Position numbers and translations under genes: made by a program
Origin: Ectopseudomonas toyotomiensis
GTDB taxonomy: Bacteria; Pseudomonadota; Gammaproteobacteria; Pseudomonadales; Pseudomonadaceae
Direction: 5' to 3'
Length of the DNA stretch: 64,000 nt
NCBI RefSeq assembly: GCF_900115695.1
Contig: NZ_FOXK01000004.1
Span: 415,842 to 479,841, forward strand
Shown: in pieces, positions 57,339-64,000 of the stretch
How the letters are laid out: each line of letters starts with the position of its first letter
Position numbering within the stretch: position 1 is the stretch's first letter
The notes under the pieces: model-generated
The model's database searches: none
What the model was told of the DNA's origin: nothing
What the model saw: the letters and a program-made list of their open reading frames with translations, nothing else

Positions 57339-58424
57339 ATGCTGGCCTATATCTTTCGCCGCCTGCTGCTGATCATCCCGACCCTGTTCGGCATTCTGGT
57401 CATCAACTTCATCATCATCCAGGCCGCGCCCGGCGGCCCGGTCGAGCAGATGATCGCCAAGCTGGAGGGTTTCGATGCGGCCGCCGGCGGCGCCACGGGG
57501 CGAATCGGTGGCGGCGGCGCCGAAGTGTCGGTGGCCGGCTCCAACTATCGCGGCGCCCAGGGCCTCGACCCACAACTGATCGCCGAGATCGAGAAGATGT
57601 ACGGCTTCGACAAGTCGGCGCCCGAGCGTTTCTGGATCATGCTGAAGAACTACGCTCAGCTGGATTTCGGCTCCAGCTTCTTCCGCGACGCCCAAGTCAT
57701 CGACCTGATCATCGAGAAGATGCCGGTGTCGATTTCGCTCGGTCTATGGAGCACCTTGATCATGTATCTGGTCTCCATCCCGCTGGGGATCGCCAAGGCC
57801 ACTCGCCACGGCAGCGCCTTCGACGTCTGGACCAGTTCGGCGATCATCGTCGGCTACGCCATCCCGGCGTTCCTCTTCGCCATCCTGCTGATCGTGCTGT
57901 TCGCCGGCGGCAGCTACTGGGACTGGTTCCCGCTACGCGGGCTGACCTCGAACAACTTCGAGCAGCTCAGCCTCGGCGGCAAGATTCTCGACTACCTCTG
58001 GCACCTGGTGCTGCCGGTTACCGCCCTGGTCATCGGTAACTTCGCCACCCTGACCCTGCTGACCAAGAACAGTTTTCTCGACGAGATCAACAAACAGTAC
58101 GTGGTGACCGCACGCGCCAAGGGCCTGACCAACCATCGCGTGCTCTACGGCCACGTATTCCGTAACGCCATGCTGCTGATCATCGCGGGCTTCCCCGCCG
58201 CCTTCATCGGCATCTTCTTCACCGGCTCCCTGCTGATCGAGGTGATCTTCTCGCTAGACGGTCTCGGCCTGATGAGCTTCGAAGCAGCGATCAACCGCGA
58301 CTATCCGGTGGTGTTCGGCACCCTGTTCATCTTCACCTTGCTGGGGCTGATCGTGAAATTGATCGGTGACATCACCTACACCCTGGTCGATCCGCGTATC
58401 GACTTCGAAAGTCGGGAGGGTTGA
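57339..58424 (+). CDS. yejB: Oligopeptide ABC transporter permease YejB
   Basis: A 361-aa membrane subunit with six hydrophobic segments. N-terminal [34 protein letters not shown] is typical of OppB-type permeases, with a long YejB-specific soluble insert (about 40-100), and the EAA loop [26 protein letters not shown]. One base separates it from the second YejA gene. Confidence 0.94.
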   Translation: MLAYIFRRLLLIIPTLFGILVINFIIIQAAPGGPVEQMIAKLEGFDAAAGGATGRIGGGGAEVSVAGSNYRGAQGLDPQLIAEIEKMYGFDKSAPERFWIMLKNYAQLDFGSSFFRDAQVIDLIIEKMPVSISLGLWSTLIMYLVSIPLGIAKATRHGSAFDVWTSSAIIVGYAIPAFLFAILLIVLFAGGSYWDWFPLRGLTSNNFEQLSLGGKILDYLWHLVLPVTALVIGNFATLTLLTKNSFLDEINKQYVVTARAKGLTNHRVLYGHVFRNAMLLIIAGFPAAFIGIFFTGSLLIEVIFSLDGLGLMSFEAAINRDYPVVFGTLFIFTLLGLIVKLIGDITYTLVDPRIDFESREG

Positions 58425-58426
58425 GC

Positions 58427-59446
58427 ATGAAACTCTCCCCTCTCAATCGACGCCGCTTCGACCGTTTCAAGGCGCACAAGCGCGGCTGGTGGTCGCTGTG
58501 GCTGTTTCTCATCCTGTTTGGCCTGAGCCTCGGCGCCGAACTGATCGCCAACGACAAGCCGCTGGCCGTGCGCTACGACGGGCAGTGGTACTTCCCGGTG
58601 CTCAAGCGCTACCCGGAAACGGTGTTCGGCGGCGAATTCCCGCTGCAGGCCAACTACAAGAGCCCGTACATTCAGGACCTGATCGCGGAAAAGGACGGCA
58701 AGATGATCTGGCCGCCGATCCCGTTCAGCTATTCGAGCATCAACTACGATCTGGAAGTACCAGCTCCCGCGCCGCCCTCGGCGCAGAACTGGCTGGGCAC
58801 CGACGATCAGGGCCGCGACGTGTTGGCGCGGGTGATCTACGGCTTTCGCATCTCGGTGCTGTTCGCCCTGATCCTGACCCTGGCCAGCTCGGTGATCGGC
58901 GTGATCGCCGGCGCATTGCAGGGCTTCTACGGCGGCTGGGTCGACCTGCTTGGCCAACGCTTCCTGGAAATCTGGTCGGGCCTGCCGGTGCTCTACCTGC
59001 TGATCATCCTGGCCAGCTTCGTGCAGCCTAACTTCTGGTGGCTGCTGGGCATCATGCTGCTGTTCTCCTGGATGAGCCTGGTCGACGTGGTGCGCGCCGA
59101 ATTCCTGCGCGGGCGCAACCTGGAATACGTGCGCGCTGCGCGGGCGCTGGGCATGGAGAACGGCGCCATCATGTTCCGCCATATCCTGCCCAACGCCATG
59201 GTTTCGACCATGACCTTCATGCCCTTCATCCTCACTGGCGCGATCGGCACCCTGACCGCCCTGGACTTCCTCGGCTTCGGCCTACCGCCTGGTGCCCCTT
59301 CGCTCGGTGAACTGGTCGCCCAGGGCAAGAGCAACCTGCAGGCCCCCTGGCTGGGCATCAGCGCCTTCGCCGTGCTGGCGATCATGCTGAGCCTGCTGGT
59401 GTTCATCGGCGAAGCCGCCCGCGATGCCTTCGACCCGAGGAAATGA
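58427..59446 (+). CDS. yejE: Oligopeptide ABC transporter permease YejE
   Basis: A 339-aa OppC-type permease. Start MKLSPLNRRRFDRFKAHKRGWWSLWLFL, a large periplasmic insert (about 45-125) with YFPVLKRYPETVFGGEFPL and the GTDDQGRDVLARVIYGFRISV motif, then the EAA loop EYVRAARALGMENGAIMFRHILPNAM. Two bases after the yejB stop; GGGAGGG precedes the start. Confidence 0.94.
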   Translation: MKLSPLNRRRFDRFKAHKRGWWSLWLFLILFGLSLGAELIANDKPLAVRYDGQWYFPVLKRYPETVFGGEFPLQANYKSPYIQDLIAEKDGKMIWPPIPFSYSSINYDLEVPAPAPPSAQNWLGTDDQGRDVLARVIYGFRISVLFALILTLASSVIGVIAGALQGFYGGWVDLLGQRFLEIWSGLPVLYLLIILASFVQPNFWWLLGIMLLFSWMSLVDVVRAEFLRGRNLEYVRAARALGMENGAIMFRHILPNAMVSTMTFMPFILTGAIGTLTALDFLGFGLPPGAPSLGELVAQGKSNLQAPWLGISAFAVLAIMLSLLVFIGEAARDAFDPRK

Positions 59447-59447
59447 C

Positions 59448-61061
59448 ATGAGCCAGAACGAAACCCTGTTGCAAGTGCGCGACCTGGCCGTCGAATTCGT
59501 CACGGGCGAAAACTGCCAGCGCGTGGTCGAAGGCGTCAGCTTCGATATTCACAAAGGCGAGACCCTGGCCCTGGTTGGCGAGAGTGGCTCTGGCAAGTCG
59601 GTCACCGCGCACTCGATCCTGCGCCTGCTGCCCTACCCGCTGGCACGTCATCCGCATGGCAGCATCGAATACGCCGGCGAAGACCTGCTCAAGCTCGGCG
59701 AAGGCCGTCTGCGCGGTATTCGCGGCAACCGCATCGCCATGGTCTTTCAGGAGCCGATGACCTCGCTCAACCCGCTGCACTGCATCGAAAAGCAGATCAA
59801 CGAAGTGCTTGCCCTGCACAAGGGGCTGCGTGGCAAGGCCGCCAGCGCACGCACCCTGGAGCTGCTGGAGCTGGTCGGCATTCCCGAACCGAAGAAACGC
59901 CTCAAGGCCTACCCACACGAACTCTCCGGCGGCCAGCGGCAGCGCGTGATGATCGCCATGGCCCTGGCCAACGAACCACAGCTGCTGATCGCCGACGAGC
60001 CGACCACCGCCCTGGACGTCACCGTACAGCTGAAGATCCTCGAATTGCTCAAGGATCTGCAGGCGCGCCTGGGCATGTCACTGCTGCTGATCAGCCATGA
60101 TCTCAATCTGGTTCGCAGAATTGCCCACCGCGTATGTGTCATGCAGCGCGGTCGCATCGTCGAACAGGCGTCGTGTGAAGAATTGTTCCAGGCTCCGCAG
60201 CATCCCTACACCCAGGAACTGCTCGGCGCCGAGCCCAGCGGCGACCCTGCGGCCAATCCTGCGGGCCAGCCGTTGCTGGAAGTGGACGACCTGCGTGTGT
60301 GGTTCCCGATCAAAAAGGGCCTGCTGCGCCGGACGGTGGATCATGTCAAAGCGGTGGACGGCATCAACTTCAGCCTGCCCCAGGGCCAGACCCTGGGCAT
60401 CGTCGGCGAAAGTGGTTCCGGCAAGTCCACGCTGGGCATGGCCATTCTGCGGCTGCTCGCCAGTCGCGGTGATATTCGCTTCCAGGGCCAGCAGTTGCAG
60501 GGCCTCAGCCAGCAGGAAGTACGTCCGCTGCGGCGGCAGATGCAGGTGGTGTTTCAGGACCCCTTTGGGAGCCTGAGCCCACGCATGTCGGTGAGCCAGA
60601 TCGTCGGTGAAGGTCTGCGCATTCACGGCATGGGCAACGAGGCGGAGCAGGAACAAGCCATCATCGACGCGCTTTTGGAGGTAGGACTGGATCCGCAGAC
60701 GCGGCATCGCTACCCCCACGAGTTTTCTGGCGGGCAACGGCAGCGGATTGCCATTGCCCGGGCACTGGTGTTGAAACCGGCGCTGATCCTGCTGGACGAG
60801 CCCACTTCGGCGCTCGACCGTACGGTGCAGCGTCAGGTGGTGGAGTTGTTGCGCGGCTTGCAGGCCAAGTACAACCTGACCTATCTGTTTATCAGCCATG
60901 ACCTGGCGGTAGTCAGAGCGCTGAGCCACCAGTTGATGGTGGTCAAGCAGGGCCAGGTGGTCGAACAGGGGTCTGCCGAGTCGATCTTCAGTGCACCGCA
61001 ACACCCTTATACGCAGCAGTTGCTGGAAGCCGCTTTTCTGGCCCCGGCAACAGCTCACTGA
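59448..61061 (+). CDS. yejF: Oligopeptide ABC transporter ATPase YejF (two fused nucleotide-binding domains)
   Basis: A 537-aa protein with two ATPase halves. Half 1: Walker A GESGSGKSVTAH, signature ELSGGQRQRVMIAMALA, Walker B LLIADEPTTALD. Half 2: GESGSGKSTLGM, FSGGQRQRIAIARALV, LILLDEPTSALD. Each half ends with the Opp-type block HPYTQELLGAEPSGDP or HPYTQQLLEAAFLAP. It powers the YejBE permease. The start has GAGGAAATGAC. fabI begins 28 bases downstream. Confidence 0.95.
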   Translation: MSQNETLLQVRDLAVEFVTGENCQRVVEGVSFDIHKGETLALVGESGSGKSVTAHSILRLLPYPLARHPHGSIEYAGEDLLKLGEGRLRGIRGNRIAMVFQEPMTSLNPLHCIEKQINEVLALHKGLRGKAASARTLELLELVGIPEPKKRLKAYPHELSGGQRQRVMIAMALANEPQLLIADEPTTALDVTVQLKILELLKDLQARLGMSLLLISHDLNLVRRIAHRVCVMQRGRIVEQASCEELFQAPQHPYTQELLGAEPSGDPAANPAGQPLLEVDDLRVWFPIKKGLLRRTVDHVKAVDGINFSLPQGQTLGIVGESGSGKSTLGMAILRLLASRGDIRFQGQQLQGLSQQEVRPLRRQMQVVFQDPFGSLSPRMSVSQIVGEGLRIHGMGNEAEQEQAIIDALLEVGLDPQTRHRYPHEFSGGQRQRIAIARALVLKPALILLDEPTSALDRTVQRQVVELLRGLQAKYNLTYLFISHDLAVVRALSHQLMVVKQGQVVEQGSAESIFSAPQHPYTQQLLEAAFLAPATAH

Positions 61062-61089
61062 TCCTTGAAACAGGAAGAGGAATAGCACA

Positions 61090-61884
61090 ATGGGTTTTCT
61101 AACCGGTAAGCGCGTACTCATCGTTGGCGTTGCCAGCAAACTGTCCATCGCCTCGGGTATCGCCGCCGCCATGCACCGCGAAGGTGCCGAGCTGGCCTTC
61201 ACCTACCAGAACGAGAAGCTCAAGGGCCGCGTGGAAGATTTCGCTGCCGGCTGGGGCTCCAGCGCCGACCTGTGCTTCCCTTGCGATGTGGCCAGCGACG
61301 AGGAAATCGCCGCCGTGTTCGAAGCGCTGAGCAAGAAGTGGGACGGCCTGGACTGCATCGTCCACTCGGTCGGCTTCGCCCCGGGCGACCAGCTCAATGG
61401 CGACTTCACCGACGTCACTACCCGTGAAGGCTTCAAGATCGCCCACGACATCAGCGCCTACAGTTTCGTCGCCCTGGCCAAGGCCGGTCGCGAGATGATG
61501 AAAGGCCGCAACGGCAGCCTGCTCACCCTCTCCTATCTGGGCGCCGAACGCACCATGCCCAACTACAACGTCATGGGTATGGCCAAGGCCAGCCTGGAAG
61601 CCGGTGTACGCTACCTGGCCGGCAGCCTCGGCCCGGAAGGCACCCGCGTCAACGCCATCTCTGCCGGCCCGATCCGCACCCTGGCCGCCAGCGGCATCGC
61701 CAGCTTCCGCAAGATGCTGGCTGCCAACGAGAAGCAGACTCCGCTACGCCGTAACGTCACCATCGAGGAAGTCGGCAATGCCGGCGCCTTCCTCTGCTCC
61801 GACCTGGCCTCGGGCATCAGCGGCGAGATCATGTACGTCGACGGCGGCTTCAACACCACCGCCATGGGCGCCATGGAAGACTGA
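61090..61884 (+). CDS. fabI: Enoyl-[acyl-carrier-protein] reductase (NADH) FabI
   Basis: A 264-aa SDR-type enoyl-ACP reductase for the last step of each fatty-acid elongation cycle. Motifs: [61 protein letters not shown] (Y-x6-K active site) and [14 protein letters not shown]. It is the triclosan-sensitive FabI type. RBS AGAGGAA. The position after yej genes matches PA1806 in PAO1. Confidence 0.97.
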   Translation: MGFLTGKRVLIVGVASKLSIASGIAAAMHREGAELAFTYQNEKLKGRVEDFAAGWGSSADLCFPCDVASDEEIAAVFEALSKKWDGLDCIVHSVGFAPGDQLNGDFTDVTTREGFKIAHDISAYSFVALAKAGREMMKGRNGSLLTLSYLGAERTMPNYNVMGMAKASLEAGVRYLAGSLGPEGTRVNAISAGPIRTLAASGIASFRKMLAANEKQTPLRRNVTIEEVGNAGAFLCSDLASGISGEIMYVDGGFNTTAMGAMED

Positions 61885-61936
61885 GAAGGTCGCCGGACAT
61901 CGTAAAGCGATGCACGGCCCAGCCGTGCCTGAACCC

Positions 61937-61972
61937 ACAACGCCGCACATTGCTCAGCAAGTGCGGCGTTGT
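61937..61972 (+). terminator. Hairpin terminator after fabI
   Basis: A perfect 12-bp stem ACAACGCCGCAC / GTGCGGCGTTGT, with an inner TTGC/GCAA pairing in the loop, lies 52 bases after the stop. The T-run is weak. Confidence 0.65.
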
Positions 61973-62083
61973 AGTTTCTGGCTTTTGTCAGCATTCAGCT
62001 ACCCGAACCGAAACGCCACCACTACTCGGCACGCTTCAACGTTGGCGTTGTCCTAGCTGGAAGCCTGGAACCGAGATGGGTCA

Positions 62084-63631
62084 ATGATCCCGACAAACAA
62101 ATGGCGTGCTTGCCTGATCTGCGCACTATGCAGCCTTGTGGTCGGCTGCGCCTTGCCACCGCTGGATGGCCGTACCGAGAGCCAGGCCTTCCCCCAGGCC
62201 GAAACGGCCAATACCACGCTGGGGCAAGCACTGGGCAGCGAACGCGACGCCCACCCCGGCCTGTCCGGCATTCTTACGCTGGCGGCTGCCCGCGATGCCT
62301 TTGCCGCGCGCATGTTCCTGGTCGAAGCGGCCGAGCGCAGTCTCGATGTTCAGTACTACATCTGGCGCAACGACATTACCGGCACCCTGCTGCTCGATGC
62401 GCTGCTCAGAGCGGCCGAACGAGGTGTTCGCGTTCGCCTGCTGCTGGACGACAATGGCATCGCCGGCCTCGATCAGACCCTGAGCACGCTCGATCGCCAC
62501 CCCAACATCGAAGTGCGCCTGTTCAATCCCTTCTCCTTGCGAAAGGCCAAGGCGCTGGGTTATCTGACCCATTTTCCACGCGCCAACCGGCGCATGCACA
62601 ACAAGTCCTTCACCGTGGACAACCAGGCCACCATCATCGGTGGACGCAATATTGGCGACGAATACTTCGACGCCAGTGAGGGGATGCTCTTCGCCGACCT
62701 CGATGTGCTGGCAATCGGCCCTGTCGTGGCCGACACCTCCGCCGACTTCGATCGCTACTGGGCCAGCGACTCCAGCTACCCACTGGAGCTGATCGTGCCT
62801 CGCAGCCGGAGCGCTCCACAGCCCCTGCACGATATCGCGGCAGACCTTTCCAGCTCGCCTGCAGCCAGCGGCTACGTGAAGACCCTGCAGGAAAGCGAGT
62901 TCATTCAGCGCCTGCTGGACAAGAATCTTGGCTTTGAATGGAGCGAGACCACACTGGTCAGCGATGACCCCGCCAAGGGCCTTGGCAATGCCAGTGACGG
63001 CGAGCTGCTGATCAATCATCTGGGCGAAATGCTCGATATTCCAAAGTCACGCGTCGACCTTGTATCCCCCTACTTCGTGCCCACGCAAACCGGCGTCGAC
63101 ATCTTTACCGGCCTGGTAAAACGCGGCATTGAAGTGCGCATCCTGACCAATGCGTTGGAGGCAACGGACGTGACGCCGGTACACGCCGGCTACGCCAAAC
63201 GCCGGCGCGCCCTGCTCGAAGGCGGCGTCAAACTCTATGAGATGCGTCTGGGCGCGGACGACGAAGGCCACCAGGAGAAAGCCGGCCCATTCGGCAGCTC
63301 CGGCTCGAGCCTGCACGCCAAGACCTTCGCCCTCGATGGCCAGCGAGTATTCATCGGCTCATTCAACTTCGATCCACGCTCTGCCAGCCTCAATACGGAG
63401 ATGGGTTTTCTTATCGAAAGCCCGAAACTGGCAGCAGCCATCGGCCAGGCATTCGAAAGCGATATCCCGGCCAATGCCTACGAGCTGCGACTGGACGAAC
63501 ACGACCGAATCTACTGGCTGCAGCGCGTGGATGGCGAGCAACGGCGATTCGATAGCGAGCCCGGTACAGGCCTGCTCAAACGCCTGGGTATTCATCTGCT
63601 CTCATGGCTGCCCATCGAATGGTTGTTGTAA
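62084..63631 (+). CDS. Phospholipase D-family lipoprotein (cardiolipin-synthase-like, ClsC type)
   Basis: A 515-aa protein with a lipoprotein signal (CALCSLVVGC-ALPP, lipobox LVVGC). Two HKD motifs are present: RMHNKSFTVDNQATIIGGRNIGDEY (about 170-195) and SLHAKTFALDGQRVFIGSFNFDPRS (about 405-430), flanking a PLD-like core. E. coli ClsC (YmdC) is similar. It may make cardiolipin from two phospholipids or act as a phospholipase. The terminator that should follow appears split by the insertion sequence. Confidence 0.88.
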   Translation: MIPTNKWRACLICALCSLVVGCALPPLDGRTESQAFPQAETANTTLGQALGSERDAHPGLSGILTLAAARDAFAARMFLVEAAERSLDVQYYIWRNDITGTLLLDALLRAAERGVRVRLLLDDNGIAGLDQTLSTLDRHPNIEVRLFNPFSLRKAKALGYLTHFPRANRRMHNKSFTVDNQATIIGGRNIGDEYFDASEGMLFADLDVLAIGPVVADTSADFDRYWASDSSYPLELIVPRSRSAPQPLHDIAADLSSSPAASGYVKTLQESEFIQRLLDKNLGFEWSETTLVSDDPAKGLGNASDGELLINHLGEMLDIPKSRVDLVSPYFVPTQTGVDIFTGLVKRGIEVRILTNALEATDVTPVHAGYAKRRRALLEGGVKLYEMRLGADDEGHQEKAGPFGSSGSSLHAKTFALDGQRVFIGSFNFDPRSASLNTEMGFLIESPKLAAAIGQAFESDIPANAYELRLDEHDRIYWLQRVDGEQRRFDSEPGTGLLKRLGIHLLSWLPIEWLL

Positions 63632-63644
63632 CCCAGAAACGAGA

Positions 63645-63656
63645 AAGCCCCGCACT
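63645..63656 (+). terminator. Half of a terminator, interrupted by the insertion sequence
   Basis: AAAGCCCCGC is the usual left arm of a Pseudomonas terminator (the partner would be GCGGGGCTTT), 15 bases after the PLD stop. The right arm is absent, and the next bases lead into the IS-like end. Confidence 0.5.
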
Positions 63657-63699
63657 AGCAGACTGTGTGAAAACCTAGCAGTCGGAGAGCAAGCTGAAG

Positions 63700-63731
63700 A
63701 CAATGCCTCCATCATTCGATGGGGGCATTGT
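63700..63731 (+). promoter_or_regulatory. Hairpin sequestering the transposase translation start
   Basis: A 14-bp stem (ACAATGCCTCCATC against GATGGGGGCATTGT, one G-T pair) with an ATTC loop ends 5 bases before the ATG and contains the G-rich stretch that would serve as ribosome-binding site. Such structures in IS elements block translation from read-through transcripts. Confidence 0.6.
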
Positions 63732-63736
63732 CGTTT

Positions 63737-64000
63737 ATGGGCTACATCCAGGGCGAAGGTCGTCAGCAAAGCAGCCTGTTTCCTCCCACATTGGAGGAGC
63801 TGGTGCCGGAGGATCACCTGGTACGGGTGATCGAGGCCTATGTCGCCCGCCTGGATTTGCAGGCTCTGGGTTTCAGCAAGGCCGAACCACTCAAGACTGG
63901 ACGTCCTGGCTATGATCCAGCGGATCTACTCAAGCTTTATCTGTACGGTTACTTCCAGCGCATCCGCTCCTCCCGGCGCCTGGAAGCCGAGTGCCAACGC
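63737..64000 (+). CDS. IS1182-family transposase, N-terminal part (cut by window edge)
   Basis: The first 88 residues are present: MGYIQGEGRQQSSLFPPTLEELVPEDHLVRVIEAYVARLDLQALGF, then GRPGYDPADLLKLYLYGYFQRIRSSRRLEAEC. This is the DUF772-type N-terminal domain of IS1182/IS5-like transposases. The DDE catalytic part is outside the window. The start follows the sequestering hairpin. Confidence 0.9.
   Translation, partial: MGYIQGEGRQQSSLFPPTLEELVPEDHLVRVIEAYVARLDLQALGFSKAEPLKTGRPGYDPADLLKLYLYGYFQRIRSSRRLEAECQR

Larger units (their letters stand above)
63659..64000 (+). mobile_element. Left end of an IS1182-type insertion sequence (cut by window edge)
   Basis: The element starts at or near CAGACTGTGTGAAAAC, a plausible terminal inverted repeat, followed by a non-coding leader with a strong hairpin and a transposase gene. 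A palindromic CTAG (63655-63658) lies just before it and may be part of the target. The right end lies outside the window, so boundaries are approximate. Confidence 0.65.

Overview
The window is chromosomal DNA of a Pseudomonas, most like the P. mendocina / P. alcaliphila / P. oleovorans group. This rests on the high GC content, on gene order that matches P. aeruginosa PAO1 blocks as I remember them, and on Pseudomonas-only families such as FimL and a PA1571-like small protein. Almost all of it is conserved core genome. I found no tRNA, rRNA, CRISPR array, prophage or defence island.

Layout. 1-4.0 kb: a minus-strand gluconate module, transcribed as a gluconokinase-DctQ fusion, dctM, dctP and a LacI-family gntR that runs off the left edge. 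4.1-6.2 kb: a TonB-dependent receptor. 6.35-17.8 kb: the minus-strand TCA operon sdhCDAB-sucAB-lpdG-sucCD, with gltA divergent at 18.1 kb. Both promoters can be read in the shared 363-base gap. 19.5-28.2 kb: small housekeeping genes (START-domain protein, YkgJ-like protein, GLYR/HIBADH-type dehydrogenase, DEDDh exonuclease, ppnP, RhtA-like exporter). These are followed by a minus-strand run encoding an ATP-NAD-kinase-like protein, a DUF1287 protein, a DCC protein, a DoxX-like protein and an MsbA-type ABC exporter. A 156-bp MITE-like element lies between ppnP and its terminator.

28.2-33.1 kb: msrB, an AlaA-type aminotransferase, htpX, tpm and a LigB-type dioxygenase. 33.1-42.3 kb: lipid/acyl-CoA and envelope genes (TetR with a hotdog protein, AcuI-type reductase, sohB, histidine phosphatase, SCP2 protein, APH-type kinase, SDR, TSUP permease, nudC), with several palindromic intergenic repeats. 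42.3-53.5 kb: fimL, a crotonase, ldcA, dnaQ, rnhA, a methyltransferase, gloB, mltD and an HDOD-GAF protein. 53.6-61.9 kb: an oligopeptide ABC system with two tandem YejA-type binding proteins plus yejB, yejE and yejF, then fabI. 62.1-63.6 kb: a phospholipase-D lipoprotein. The right edge is the start of an IS1182-type insertion sequence that appears to have split the terminator of that gene.

How the parts work together. The gluconate module imports and phosphorylates gluconate for the Entner-Doudoroff route. A candidate GntR operator overlaps its promoter, and a Crc/Hfq-type A-rich motif abuts the dctP ribosome-binding site. The central block encodes citrate synthase, the 2-oxoglutarate dehydrogenase complex, succinyl-CoA synthetase and succinate dehydrogenase. 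It has strong RNA hairpins at three intercistronic junctions. The most unusual items are the kinase-transporter fusion, the MITE-like element, an inverted repeat that contains the stop codons of two convergent genes, and the hairpin that buries the translation start of the IS transposase.
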